Source: Legionella moravica DSM 19234 (GTDB lineage Bacteria; Pseudomonadota; Gammaproteobacteria; Legionellales; Legionellaceae). From it: DNA of 64,000 bases. A program made the position numbers and the translations under genes. This document shows, in pieces, positions 19,863 to 28,530 of the stretch; position 1 is the stretch's first letter, and every line of letters begins with the position of its first letter. The stretch spans positions 105,830 to 169,829 of the forward strand of contig NZ_AUHS01000014.1 in the NCBI RefSeq assembly GCF_000423305.1. The letters run 5' to 3'. Below the pieces are notes generated by a model. The model had not been told where the DNA came from, made no database searches, and saw only the letters and a list, made by a program, of their open reading frames with translations.

Positions 19863-19886
19863 GTAAAAAGGAGGCCTTAGCCTCCT
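19863..19886 (-). terminator. terminator/attenuator hairpin between rplT and pheS
   Basis: AGGAGGC (19869-19875) pairs with GCCTCCT (19880-19886) across a 4-nt loop. On the minus strand the stem is followed by five T residues. In E. coli pheST is controlled by attenuation at this location, but I do not see a phenylalanine-rich leader peptide here, so simple partial termination is the more cautious reading. Confidence 0.65.
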
Positions 19887-19933
19887 AAATAATTTTATTA
19901 GTACTTTCTTTTGCTGTGATAGATAAAGACTGC

Positions 19934-20293
19934 TTAACCTGCTAATGCAGCTTTGGCTTGTTCAGCAATTGCAGCAAAAGCTACTTTGTCATGAATCGCC
20001 ATATCAGCCAGAATTTTTCTATCCAGTTCAATTGACGCTTTTTTCAAACCATCAATCAAACGACTGTATGACAAACCACACTCACGAGCCTGTGCGTTAA
20101 TACGAACTATCCATAGAGCACGAAACTGTCTTTTCTTTTGACGTCTATCACGATAAGCGTATTGGCCTGCTTTGATTACAGCCTGCTTCGCTACGCGATA
20201 GGTCCGGCTACGTGCGCCGTAATAACCTTTTGCTTGGTCTAATATTTTCTTGTGACGCGCTTTAGCGGTCACACCACGTTTTACTCTTGGCAT
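19934..20293 (-). CDS. rplT: 50S ribosomal protein L20
   Basis: 119 residues. The N-terminus [18 protein letters not shown] and the [19 protein letters not shown] and [16 protein letters not shown] segments are diagnostic of L20. The order infC-rpmI-rplT is the classic operon; in E. coli L20 represses this operon by binding its mRNA. Confidence 0.98.
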   Translation of the reverse strand: MPRVKRGVTAKARHKKILDQAKGYYGARSRTYRVAKQAVIKAGQYAYRDRRQKKRQFRALWIVRINAQARECGLSYSRLIDGLKKASIELDRKILADMAIHDKVAFAAIAEQAKAALAG

Positions 20294-20307
20294 ATCTTAA
20301 TCTCCCC

Positions 20308-20508
20308 TTAACTACCGTGCAACATACGCTCTGCCAAACGCGCATCGCATGGCTTCAAAGTACTGGCACCTACGCGTAAATGGCGTTTTTGCTTAGTAGA
20401 CTTCTTGGTGAGGATATGATTCCTGTAAGCGCCACGACGTTTAATCGCACCACTTGCTGTTTTGCGGAAGCGTTTAGCTGCTCCGCGATGTGACTTTAAC
20501 TTCGGCAT
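20308..20508 (-). CDS. rpmI: 50S ribosomal protein L35
   Basis: 66 residues. [20 protein letters not shown] and the [16 protein letters not shown] segment identify L35. It lies 20 nt after infC and 14 nt before rplT. Confidence 0.97.
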   Translation of the reverse strand: MPKLKSHRGAAKRFRKTASGAIKRRGAYRNHILTKKSTKQKRHLRVGASTLKPCDARLAERMLHGS

Positions 20509-20528
20509 AACAATATACTCCGCATTTG

Positions 20529-21065
20529 TTACTTAGTTTTTTTGGGTGATAATACCATCAGTAATTGTCTTCCTTCGCGCTTAGCATGTTGTTCAACAAC
20601 TGCTACATCAGCAGTATCCTGCTGGATTCGCTCCAGAATTTTCATACCGAGTTCTTGATGAGCCATTTCACGACCACGAAAACGAAGCGTGATTTTGACC
20701 TTATCACCATGATTCAGGAAACGGATCAGGTTGCGTAGCTTGACCTGATAATCTCCATCTTCCGTCGTAGGACGGAATTTTAGCTCTTTGACCTGAATTT
20801 GCTTTTGCTTTTTCTTTGCTTCAGCTTGCTTTTTACTCAGTTCAAAAAGAAATTTACCATAATCCATAATACGGCATACGGGAGGCTTGGCTGTTGGAGA
20901 TATTTCTACCAAATCCAATCCGCCTTCTTCCGCAGCCCTTAGGGCTTCTCGTGTTGATACAATTCCTGCCTGGTTACCATCGACATCAATTAAGCGTACC
21001 TCAGGTACAGTGATCTGTTCATTAATTCGTGCGCGATCATTTTCACGCTTAGTTGGTGCACTAAT
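20529..21065 (-). CDS. infC: translation initiation factor IF-3, with AUU start codon
   Basis: 178 residues when started at the ATT codon at 21063-21065. The frame contains no ATG before an internal Met well inside the N-terminal domain, and the ATT start gives the full N-terminal domain ([38 protein letters not shown]). The C-terminal domain follows with [20 protein letters not shown] and [19 protein letters not shown]-3 discriminates against non-canonical start codons, and the AUU start lets it repress its own translation. It lies 23 nt downstream of thrS. Confidence 0.96.
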   Translation of the reverse strand: MSAPTKRENDRARINEQITVPEVRLIDVDGNQAGIVSTREALRAAEEGGLDLVEISPTAKPPVCRIMDYGKFLFELSKKQAEAKKKQKQIQVKELKFRPTTEDGDYQVKLRNLIRFLNHGDKVKITLRFRGREMAHQELGMKILERIQQDTADVAVVEQHAKREGRQLLMVLSPKKTK

Positions 21066-21078
21066 GGTTTAATCCTCC
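21063..21078 (-). promoter_or_regulatory. infC ribosome-binding site and AUU start
   Basis: On the minus strand GGAGG (complement of 21074-21078) is separated by 8 nt from ATT (21063-21065). No ATG, GTG or TTG is well placed to start the complete IF-3 frame. This is the known autoregulatory start arrangement of infC in gammaproteobacteria. Confidence 0.9.
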
Positions 21079-21088
21079 AGTTCGTTAT

Positions 21089-23002
21089 TTACAGAGATCC
21101 TTTACGGACAATTTCTTGCGTCAAGGTATCACAAATTGTATCTATTGTCATCACGCCTAAGTCCACACCTTCACGTGAACGAACGGCAACCTGACCATTT
21201 TCAACTTCTTTATCGCCTATTACTAATAGATAAGGCACTTTTTGTAAAGTATGCTCGCGAATTTTAAAGCCAATTTTCTCATTTCTCAAGTCCAAATGTG
21301 CACGAATACCATTTTTTTGTAAAATTCGTGTGACTTTTTCCGCATACGCGTTCTGTTTTTCACTTATAGTGAGTACAGCAGTCTGTACTGGCGACAACCA
21401 AAGTGGTAATTTTCCAGCATAATGCTCGATTAATATGCCCATAAAGCGCTCAAAAGAACCTAAAATCGCACGATGCAACATGACAGGAGTCTGTTTGCTA
21501 CCGTCTTCAGCAATATAGCTTGCTTCCAAACGAGCGGGCATTGAAAAATCAACCTGAATGGTACCGCACTGCCAAATTCGACCCAGGCAATCCGATAAAG
21601 AACATTCAATTTTCGGGCCATAAAATGCTCCTTCACCTGGCGCATCAACCCATTCAATTCCTCTTTCCTGCATGGCTTGTTTTAGAGCATTCTCGGCTTT
21701 ATCCCATACCTCGTCCGCACCAACACGTTTTTCAGGACGTAAAGCCAGACGGTATTTAATTGCACTAAAACCAAAATCGGTGTACACGGATTGAACCAAC
21801 TCCAGCATCATCGCAACTTCAGATTGAATCTGATCTTCGGTACAAAATATATGAGCATCATCCTGCACCATATTTCGTACACGCATTAATCCATGCAATG
21901 AACCAGAAGGTTCACATCGATGGCAATTGCCAAACTCAGAAAGCCTTAATGGCAAATCTCTATAACTTTTCAAACCTTGATTATAAACTTGGACGTGGCA
22001 AGGACAATTCATTGGCTTTACGGCATACTGACGATTTTCGGTCTCGGTAACAAACATCTCATCTCTGAAATTTGCCCAATGCCCCGATTTTTCCCACAAT
22101 ACTTTATCGACCAACTGGGGGGTTTTAATTTCCTGGTAGCCAAAATCAGCCAAACGCATGCGCATGTAACGCTCTAATTCCTGATAGATTATCCAGCCAT
22201 TGGGATGCCAAAAAACCATTCCGGGAGCAATATCCTGAAAATGAAACAGATCGAGGGCTTTTCCCAATTTGCGATGATCCCGTTTTTCCGCTTCTTCGAT
22301 GCGAAACAGATAATCGGCTAGTGATTTTTTATCAGTCCAGGCTGTACCATAAATTCGCTGCAGCATCTCATTATTAGAATCACCACGCCAATAGGCACCT
22401 GCCAGTTTTGTCAGTTTAAAGGCCTTTAAAAAACCGGTAGATGGAACATGCGGACCTCGGCACAAATCTTCAAAATCACCTTGACGGTATAATGAAAGCA
22501 CTTCACCAGCAGGAATATCAGCAATAATCTTGGCTTTATACTCTTCACCCAGATTTTTAAAATATTGAATTGCTTCATCGCGCGGTAATTCTCTGCGAGT
22601 AACAGGATGATTTGCTTTAGCCAGTTCCTGCATTTTTGCTTCAATTAGCTCAAGATCTTCCGGTGTAAAGGGTCGCTCAAAGGCAAAATCGTAGTAAAAA
22701 CCGTCCTCAATGACAGGGCCTATAGTCACTTGGGCTTGGGGGAACAGAATCTTTACGGCCTGAGCTAAAAGATGTGCGGCAGAATGTCTTATAACTTCCA
22801 GACTTTCTTCTTGTTTCTCGGTGATAATAACCAAGGAGCAGTCATTCTGAATCAAATAGCTGGTATCAACCAAACAGCCATCAACACGACCTGCCAGAGC
22901 TGCCTTTGCTAATCCTGGACTAATATGGTGTGCTACATCGTAAATAGTCAAAGGGGCTTCAAAATGTTTCACACTACCATCAGGTAATTTAATGTTTGGC
23001 AT
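21089..23002 (-). CDS. thrS: threonyl-tRNA synthetase
   Basis: 637 residues from the ATG at 23002 ([20 protein letters not shown]). The order is: TGS domain (1-60), the editing domain with [12 protein letters not shown] and later CRGPH, the class II catalytic core with the zinc ligand context [12 protein letters not shown] and [25 protein letters not shown], and the C-terminal anticodon-binding domain ([21 protein letters not shown]). It heads the thrS-infC-rpmI-rplT-pheS-pheT-ihfA run. The tRNA-Val gene and its terminator lie directly upstream. Confidence 0.98.
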   Translation of the reverse strand: MPNIKLPDGSVKHFEAPLTIYDVAHHISPGLAKAALAGRVDGCLVDTSYLIQNDCSLVIITEKQEESLEVIRHSAAHLLAQAVKILFPQAQVTIGPVIEDGFYYDFAFERPFTPEDLELIEAKMQELAKANHPVTRRELPRDEAIQYFKNLGEEYKAKIIADIPAGEVLSLYRQGDFEDLCRGPHVPSTGFLKAFKLTKLAGAYWRGDSNNEMLQRIYGTAWTDKKSLADYLFRIEEAEKRDHRKLGKALDLFHFQDIAPGMVFWHPNGWIIYQELERYMRMRLADFGYQEIKTPQLVDKVLWEKSGHWANFRDEMFVTETENRQYAVKPMNCPCHVQVYNQGLKSYRDLPLRLSEFGNCHRCEPSGSLHGLMRVRNMVQDDAHIFCTEDQIQSEVAMMLELVQSVYTDFGFSAIKYRLALRPEKRVGADEVWDKAENALKQAMQERGIEWVDAPGEGAFYGPKIECSLSDCLGRIWQCGTIQVDFSMPARLEASYIAEDGSKQTPVMLHRAILGSFERFMGILIEHYAGKLPLWLSPVQTAVLTISEKQNAYAEKVTRILQKNGIRAHLDLRNEKIGFKIREHTLQKVPYLLVIGDKEVENGQVAVRSREGVDLGVMTIDTICDTLTQEIVRKGSL

Positions 23003-23040
23003 AGTTCTGTCCGTCATTCCGTCCGTCAAGCACTTCTTTT

Positions 23041-23067
23041 CAAAAAAAAACCCTGCAGAGCAGGGTT
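23041..23067 (-). terminator. rho-independent terminator of the tRNA-Val gene
   Basis: The hairpin AACCCTGC / GCAGGGTT at 23049-23067 is followed on the minus strand by a run of T residues (complement of the A run 23042-23050). It lies between the tRNA gene and thrS. Confidence 0.8.
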
Positions 23068-23133
23068 AAAACTTTTGTATTCAGTGCAGCAGCTGCTCTA
23101 TAAAATTGATTCAAATGTATCTTTCGATTTAAT

Positions 23134-23208
23134 TGGTAGGCACGAGTGGGATCGAACCACCGACCACCACCATGTCAAGGTGGTGCTCTACCACTGAGCT
23201 ACGTGCCT
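23134..23208 (-). tRNA. tRNA-Val (anticodon GAC)
   Basis: Read on the minus strand it starts AGGCACG, pairs with CGTGCCT and ends ACCA, so CCA is encoded. The D arm has TAGCTCAGTGGTAGAGC, the anticodon arm CCACC-TTGACAT-GGTGG gives anticodon GAC, and the T arm has GGTTCGATCCC. All arms pair. Total length is 75 nt. Confidence 0.97.
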
Positions 23209-23238
23209 AGAATTCGACCTGTATTCAAATAGGTTTGA

Positions 23239-23268
23239 ATTATATAATAAAGTTGTAATACAAAGCAA
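23239..23268 (-). promoter_or_regulatory. sigma70-type promoter of tRNA-Val
   Basis: On the minus strand TTGCTT (complement of 23263-23268) and TATAAT (complement of 23239-23244) are separated by 18 nt. The -10 box ends 30 nt before the tRNA 5' end, giving a short leader. No gene is visible from here to the Nudix gene at 23525. Confidence 0.6.
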
Positions 23269-23524
23269 ATTATTTAATCGACTACTTCAAATAATTTTTA
23301 AGTGATGCCAATAGATTAACAAATTACACAGGCTCAAATCAGGTGCGGTTGCTAAATTACTTTTTCTATTACTCGCAAACTCCCAAATACTGCAGACAAG
23401 TCCATTCTCAGAACATGGGGTATTGGAACACGACACGATGTCTCTAATGGTTCAATTTAAATGATTTTAGCATGACAATTCAATTGCCTTGAAAATATGC
23501 CCACTCCGGTATTCATTAATTACT

Positions 23525-24139
23525 TTAATCGAAGACGGTAATTCCTGAGTTCAAGGAAAGTTCATGTAACCGATTGATCTGGCTTCGTGTGACACGATGT
23601 GTTGATAAGTTAGGAAGCTCATCTATTGGAAAAAAATCGATCTCAGAAATTTCAAGGTTTGCTTTCTCACAACCAGATATTATTTCACCCAGAAAAAAAA
23701 TCTTATAAGTATGCGGCCATTGTGGAGGGTGATCGTGTTTCAACTTATCCCAAAGAGCTAAAAGTCTGGTAATCCTGATATTAAATCCAGTTTCTTCCAG
23801 TACTTCTCTTGTGACCGACTCAGAAGGTGACTCATTAACATCAACCCAACCTCCTGGTAAAGTCCACAAATGATCAGAACGCTCTTTTACAAGTAATAAT
23901 TTTTTTTCTTTTAATATAAAAGCCCTGACATCTAGCTTAGGTGTTGCATACCCCTTTTCTAACGAAAAAAAATTCTCAACTATATTGATATCTTTATCAG
24001 AGAAGTATGCCGCCATTTCTTTAGCAATATTTTCAACTTGATGGTATCGCTCTATATCAAATTCGTTTTTTGAATACGTCATTCCATTTTGGGAAATAGC
24101 GTGCAATTCTGTAACCCATTTCAATATATGATTATCCAT
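23525..24139 (-). CDS. NUDIX hydrolase with N-terminal helical domain
   Basis: 204 residues. The Nudix box is complete at about residues 96-118, reading GGWVDVNESPSESVT then REVLEETGF, which satisfies G-x5-E-x7-REUxEExGU. An N-terminal helical region of about 65 residues precedes the core (LDVRAFILKEKKLLLVKER), an arrangement seen in Nudix proteins annotated as ADP-ribose or nucleoside-diphosphate-linked hydrolases. Substrate cannot be told. It stands alone at the border between the conserved thrS block and the repeat-rich region, so it may belong to the accessory DNA. Confidence 0.88.
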   Translation of the reverse strand: MDNHILKWVTELHAISQNGMTYSKNEFDIERYHQVENIAKEMAAYFSDKDINIVENFFSLEKGYATPKLDVRAFILKEKKLLLVKERSDHLWTLPGGWVDVNESPSESVTREVLEETGFNIRITRLLALWDKLKHDHPPQWPHTYKIFFLGEIISGCEKANLEISEIDFFPIDELPNLSTHRVTRSQINRLHELSLNSGITVFD

Positions 24140-24296
24140 AAGTGATCAAATTCCGTAGTTACCCAAATATTATTTCTTAAAACGCTATAGATTCAAAATA
24201 TCTTCAGCACGAAAGTTTATCATTGGTTGCTTAAATTACAACTTGTGCCTGAATCATTATTACACTTTGTGGGAAATAATAAGGAGTCAAAGCTTA

Positions 24297-24350
24297 GGGG
24301 GCAGGTCTTACTTTTTGCTTTATGAATTGCTAAAAAGCAAGACCTGACCC
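24297..24350. repeat. REP-like palindromic repeat, copy a
   Basis: Arms GGGGGCAGGTCTTACTTTTT and AAAAAGCAAGACCTGACCC-type sequence face each other across a loop of about 14 nt. The GGGTCAGGTCTTGC core recurs at 30393 and 30651 and in altered form at 24796 and 25731. It is non-coding. Confidence 0.7.
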
Positions 24351-24382
24351 TATTGACGTTTGCTCGGGCACTTGTTCCTTAA

Positions 24383-24661
24383 ATGTATGAAATCAGTCAT
24401 CGTTTCAATCTTGAACAGACGCACTTCATGACCAAAATAGCTCCAGATTTAATCCAAACAAGCCCAAAACCATCAATCAGTGCGGGCTGGATAACTTACC
24501 CCAAAACACATGGAGTACTAAGTGATATATGCTTTCCTGAAATTACTATTAGCCATAAAAAAATAACGCACATCAAAAAAGGGGATACATTAAATCAGGC
24601 AAATAGCTTGTTAGATAGCGCATGCAGTGTTTTGTTTTGGGATTTTTCTTATGAAAAATAA
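24383..24661 (+). CDS. possible small protein, unknown
   Basis: A 92-codon frame starting with ATG. The product shows no signal peptide, membrane segment or recognised motif. It lies between two REP-like repeats in a decayed region, which raises the chance that it is a remnant or random. No clear ribosome-binding site is visible. Listed only as possible. Confidence 0.25.
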   Translation: MYEISHRFNLEQTHFMTKIAPDLIQTSPKPSISAGWITYPKTHGVLSDICFPEITISHKKITHIKKGDTLNQANSLLDSACSVLFWDFSYEK

Positions 24662-24795
24662 ACAAAACCTTTGAAAATTTAAAAGAATCAACCCCAGTAA
24701 AAACGGATTAAAGTATTCGCTCATCGCTTTATAGCCCCTTCCCGGGGTATATAAGGCATATACTTTACTATCAAGTGATTCATTGAGTAGCAAGA

Positions 24796-24853
24796 AAGGG
24801 TCAGGACTTGAATTGTGAATATCAATAAATTCACAATTCAAGTCCTGCCCCTT
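24796..24853. repeat. REP-like long palindrome, copy b
   Basis: A near-perfect palindrome whose arms of about 24 bp (GGGTCAGGACTTGAATTGTG and its complement) enclose a short AT-rich loop. The outer GGGTCAGGACTTG resembles the GGGTCAGGTCTTG core of the other copies. It could form a very stable hairpin. Confidence 0.7.
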
Positions 24854-25395
24854 ATACCTGTCAGATAAATTAAAATCGCAGCCCATTTTAGGCCCTCTAA
24901 CTCAAATTAAGAGATTTCTTACACGATTATGCGCTATTTTGAGTATAACTCATTAAAATTATTCGCTATGCTTAAATCAGTACGAGGAAGGACAGCGGAT
25001 GTCTTATTAAGGATTATTTGAACGCATCAAGGACGATGCACTACCACAAGGATGTGGTCTGCCTCCTCGGAACACCATTAACTATTGCCATTATTAAGTA
25101 ATCAGAATTTATTACGCTTTTTATCACATCTCAAGCCAACGAAACCTCTAGGTAAAACCCTTCATTAATTCAATTATTTTTGGTATTAATTTGAACCTTG
25201 ATTAATAGATACAGTTTTCGAACTAGCGTCCCAAGTGAATTACAAATTTTGAAACATCCTTTTTACGGATTCACAAACCCGTCCGTTAACAGACAAAAGA
25301 GTCTTTCTTGGCGCCTAAAAAGGGTTCCACAGAACAGTTCGCAATTTATTTTATATTCATTGCAGGCAATTCTGGGCCCATTAAGAAGATAAATT

Positions 25396-25494
25396 ATGGT
25401 TGAACCCAGTAATAAAATTTTTGATAATCCCGTACTAGCACTCGCCATCTGGCTGGACTACATGCCTCCCGGATTAATATCAATGATACTATAG
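25396..25494 (+). CDS. possible 32-residue peptide or gene remnant
   Basis: ATG to TAG, 33 codons. The product has a hydrophobic centre (NPVLALAIWLDYMPPGLI). It ends 8 nt before the next small frame and could be one decayed gene together with it. No strong ribosome-binding site. Confidence 0.2.
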   Translation: MVEPSNKIFDNPVLALAIWLDYMPPGLISMIL

Positions 25495-25502
25495 GAAATA
25501 CA

Positions 25503-25670
25503 ATGAGTAAGAATGGCCCAAAACACATCAAAGAATATCGTGTATTCAGTACTACATACAGTACCGGAGCACTGCTCTCTCTTGGTATGAACTTCAAATT
25601 ACATGGTTTGAGTTTTAAACTACTCTATTGCCTTTTATCTTGGATGAATGTGGGTTACTTGATAGCGTGA
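25503..25670 (+). CDS. possible 55-residue peptide or gene remnant
   Basis: ATG to TGA, 56 codons, with AGGA about 7 nt before the ATG. The product is basic at the N-terminus and hydrophobic in its second half (SFKLLYCLLSWMNVGYLIA). It might be a small membrane protein or the 3' remnant of a larger gene. No family recognised. Confidence 0.3.
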   Translation: MSKNGPKHIKEYRVFSTTYSTGALLSLGMNFKLHGLSFKLLYCLLSWMNVGYLIA

Positions 25671-25730
25671 AATTGCCACTCATAAAAAATTCCAATTATC
25701 ATGGCTCGGAGTGAGCATTTGGAAGGGCGG

Positions 25731-25776
25731 ATCTTGCTTTTTACTAGGTATATTGCTTTGGAGCAAAAAGCAAGAT
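25731..25776. repeat. degenerate REP-like palindrome, copy c
   Basis: ATCTTGCTTTTT (25731-25742) and AAAAAGCAAGAT (25765-25776) are perfect inverted arms that match the inner part of the REP-like family; the outer GGTCAGG part is degraded. Confidence 0.6.
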
Positions 25777-25960
25777 ACTTGTACATTAATGACTTTAAAC
25801 ATTTAAAATTGCTTGTAACACGCGAACCACATAAAATTCAGAATTTTTTTATAAAATTGACTATGAACCAAAACGTACTCAAAGTCGTAGCTTTTAGTCT
25901 ATATAATCCCATATAATAAAACGCGAATTTCTTCTACGTCTTGCTCAAAGACATTTTTGT

Positions 25961-26992
25961 ATGGTTAAAGTGATGCCAAAAGAATTACGACAATTTCTCA
26001 CGTTTCTAGTATTCGTTGTATCTTCAATGACTTATTCCCGAGCGACAATAGATGAGCTATCAGACACAGCGCAGGATACTTATTGGCTCTATATTCTCGG
26101 CTTGGCAATTCTTGCTGGTTGTTGTGAGTCCATTGAGGTATACGATCATCTATTTCCAGCTCAATACGATGAATCTAATGATGCGCATGAAGAGCAGAAA
26201 CAACCATCATTACTTCAGCCTGCAAAAACGAGTGATATTATAGTCATGTCAACGGGTTTGATGTTACTTGCACCACCATTAGCTATGTGCGGATGGGCGC
26301 ATCGTTTACAAGGTAGCTTATTGGCCAGTTCATTAGGAATACATGATAATGAATTTTTAGGGTTGGTTTTCGCTGCACCTGCGTTAATAAAGTTTTGTGC
26401 TATCTCGGTACCACACCTTTTTCACACCCTGAATGGTACGCGTGAACATTATAGTTTGAGTGTAACGAATAGTCAGATAATTGGGAGACCACAAAGCTCA
26501 TGGCCTCCTTTAAAATGGTGGTTAATGTTGGCAGCAATGGTTTATCTGCATTTACCAGAGGGACAATTAATCGCTGCCCCAATTAACCAAGAGTTTTACA
26601 AGCGTATTGCTGTATTTGGTTTTGCCATAGCAGAGTCAGTTCCTCATCTTAATCAAATGGAACAATTACCCAATAATATTGCCAACATGCTTAGGCATGG
26701 TGATTCATCTTCTATGATTTTATCATTGGGTGTTGGGGCTTTGGCTGGGGTTGCACATGCCTCTCAAGCTCTGCTTGCAGCCATCGCAAATGGCGTAGAT
26801 TATACTGCCTGGCTTGGGCCTTTAATTGAGTTTGTAATTGGATTTAGTGAGGCACAGCAACACGCCGTTCCAGCGGCAAGAAGACTATATCGTTCGACTT
26901 TTTTCAACTCAAGATCTCCTATTGAAATAGAAGCGAGTGCTTCAATGCCAACTGAAAATGCCGTCAACACAGACATACCAAGACTAGCATGA
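25961..26992 (+). CDS. unknown multi-pass membrane protein
   Basis: 343 residues. Hydrophobic segments lie around residues 11-27, 42-58, 93-112, 130-155, 185-200 and 250-280, separated by charged loops; the segment around residue 75 is acidic. I recognise no family. The C-terminal 40 residues are polar. It lies 97 nt upstream of the four-gene di-iron/desaturase operon on the same strand, so co-transcription is possible but not shown. GC and codon use look like the surrounding AT-rich accessory DNA. It could be a Legionella-specific membrane protein or secreted effector; both are guesses. Confidence 0.65.
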   Translation: MVKVMPKELRQFLTFLVFVVSSMTYSRATIDELSDTAQDTYWLYILGLAILAGCCESIEVYDHLFPAQYDESNDAHEEQKQPSLLQPAKTSDIIVMSTGLMLLAPPLAMCGWAHRLQGSLLASSLGIHDNEFLGLVFAAPALIKFCAISVPHLFHTLNGTREHYSLSVTNSQIIGRPQSSWPPLKWWLMLAAMVYLHLPEGQLIAAPINQEFYKRIAVFGFAIAESVPHLNQMEQLPNNIANMLRHGDSSSMILSLGVGALAGVAHASQALLAAIANGVDYTAWLGPLIEFVIGFSEAQQHAVPAARRLYRSTFFNSRSPIEIEASASMPTENAVNTDIPRLA

Positions 26993-27089
26993 TGAAAAAA
27001 ACACCATGCCAAGGATGAAATTGCAGTCATAAAGAGAGAGTATCGATATGAGTTGAATTTTAAACAGTGAAGCATTAATATGATCAAAA

Positions 27090-27878
27090 ATGCCGAGACT
27101 GGTTGATGTTATGGACGATTCACACACTTATCATTCCCCTCAATTGCAACAATTGATTGAAAAATCAGGATTATCCAATTGGTCAATTTCTGAGTTCGAT
27201 TGGGATCAAACCCCTATCGTACCAAACGATGTCACAATAACAGATTATGTGGATATGATAAGTCAGCTTTACCATGCGGAACTGTTTACCCTAAAAATTT
27301 GTGCCCGACTAATCACTGAAATTCCAGACTTTCAAGCGCTTCGTTTTATCTGCACGCAGATGAATGACGAGGCACGTCATGCCGATGTATATGCAAAATA
27401 TATTCAAATGCTTGGCAAAATTGCACCTGTCAATGAACGGCTTGCAGATATTTTTTCCAAGACGCTTGCTTGGACTGGATCCTATTGCGGATTGATTGTT
27501 GCCTTAAATGTAGTCATGGAAAGTGAAGCACTGAATCAACAAAGAAAGCGGATTGAAACGCTACCCTGCCCTATTTTCAAGGCAATTAATTCACGTATTA
27601 TCCAAGATGAAGCCAGACATTCTGGATTCGGTTTTATCTATATGCGAGACAAATTACCTCTTCTGAGTGAAATAGAAAAAAATAATATTATTACCTGGAT
27701 TGAAGGCCTTTGGTCTGATTGGAAACTGGCTAACGAAGACCGTTATCTGGAAACGGGGGCTGCAATTTTAAGAACTTCTCCTGAAGAACTTGATATCCGG
27801 TTGAAAGCACAACAACGTATGTTTTGCAAATTAGGGTTAGTTACTTCACCTCATGCTGTTACCGAGGAAGTCCTCTAA
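27090..27878 (+). CDS. ferritin-like di-iron oxygenase (AurF-like candidate)
   Basis: 262 residues. The ligand set of a carboxylate-bridged di-iron helical bundle is visible: a glutamate in YHAELFTLKICARL, E and H in NDEARHADVYAKY, a glutamate in VMESEALNQQ, and E and H in IIQDEARHSGFGF. Two EARH motifs about 90 residues apart, each paired with an upstream Glu helix, resemble the AurF-type N-oxygenases and related ferritin-like oxygenases. The ATG at 27111 is an alternative start. It is the first gene of a tight four-gene operon with a GNAT-like protein, a left-handed-beta-helix transferase and a fatty acid desaturase, which suggests oxidation of a lipid-linked or acylated small molecule. Substrate unknown. 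Confidence 0.8.
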   Translation: MPRLVDVMDDSHTYHSPQLQQLIEKSGLSNWSISEFDWDQTPIVPNDVTITDYVDMISQLYHAELFTLKICARLITEIPDFQALRFICTQMNDEARHADVYAKYIQMLGKIAPVNERLADIFSKTLAWTGSYCGLIVALNVVMESEALNQQRKRIETLPCPIFKAINSRIIQDEARHSGFGFIYMRDKLPLLSEIEKNNIITWIEGLWSDWKLANEDRYLETGAAILRTSPEELDIRLKAQQRMFCKLGLVTSPHAVTEEVL

Positions 27879-27915
27879 AATAACTTTTTTGCGTTTGATC
27901 ATAAGGACAATTGAT

Positions 27916-28530
27916 ATGGCAAAATTATTTAAGTTTAGAGATCTTAAAACCGCAACTGAATTTGCGGAGTTTTCCAAAGGATACATGGACTCTTTTCAGG
28001 GGAAACGACTTGACCCAATTCAGGCTATCAAAACTGAAAGTCTATTCTCCTATAAGCGCATTATAGGTGTTTATGAGGGCACACAATTAGTCGCTGGATA
28101 CATAATTAATCAATATCCACATCGTTGTTTTGAATATTTTACGGCTGAAGAACAATTAAATATTATTGAAGCTTTGGGGGGCAAGCAAAAGGTCTGTGAA
28201 ATAGTTGCACTTTGGAAATCAAAATCAATTTCTCGCGTGATGTTTAACTTGAACATTGGGTCCCATATTATTTTTGATGCTCTAAAAGAAAATCGTCCCA
28301 TCATTTTTGGCTGTTCCTATGCCGGCCATGGAATGATAAAACGCTACACTTTATTAAGCCCAAAGCTTGTTCGCAAAGGAATACACGATAATGATCTCAC
28401 TGTCTTTTATTTTCGTCGCAGACAGATGATCATGACCTATTTATTGACACTGACCATCACAATTGCGCAAGCAATTTATCGTAAACTATTTCGAGTAAAA
28501 AAATCGGCACAGGTGATAATCAATGACTGA
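27916..28530 (+). CDS. GNAT-fold-like protein with hydrophobic C-terminus
   Basis: 204 residues from the ATG at 27916, which has AAGGA about 8 nt upstream. The beta-rich centre (YKRIIGVYEGTQLVAGYIIN) is reminiscent of the core strands of GNAT acyltransferases, but no acetyl-CoA-binding R/Q-x-x-G-x-G/A motif is clear. Residues 175-192 (MIMTYLLTLTITIAQAIY) are hydrophobic and may be a membrane anchor. It lies 37 nt after the di-iron gene and overlaps the next gene by 8 nt. The family call is tentative; position suggests an acyl- or head-group-transfer step. Confidence 0.6.
   Translation: MAKLFKFRDLKTATEFAEFSKGYMDSFQGKRLDPIQAIKTESLFSYKRIIGVYEGTQLVAGYIINQYPHRCFEYFTAEEQLNIIEALGGKQKVCEIVALWKSKSISRVMFNLNIGSHIIFDALKENRPIIFGCSYAGHGMIKRYTLLSPKLVRKGIHDNDLTVFYFRRRQMIMTYLLTLTITIAQAIYRKLFRVKKSAQVIIND

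Larger units (their letters stand above)
24854..25960. other. about 1.1 kb repeat-rich, mostly non-coding stretch
   Basis: AT-rich DNA with many stops in all frames. Only very short frames, such as those at 25396-25494 and 25503-25670, and a degenerate REP-like palindrome are visible. Fragments such as the frame near 25018-25080 read like pieces of lost genes but cannot be assigned. Confidence 0.5.

Noticed and set aside
19849..19933. pheM-type leader peptide before pheS
   Set aside because: No short frame with several Phe codons is present; only the hairpin is supported.
24611..24886. Minus-strand 91-codon frame
   Set aside because: Its centre is the translation of the REP-like palindrome at 24796; no RBS or family.
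25701..25916. Plus-strand 71-codon frame
   Set aside because: It runs through REP-like repeat c and AT-rich DNA; composition is that of a chance frame.
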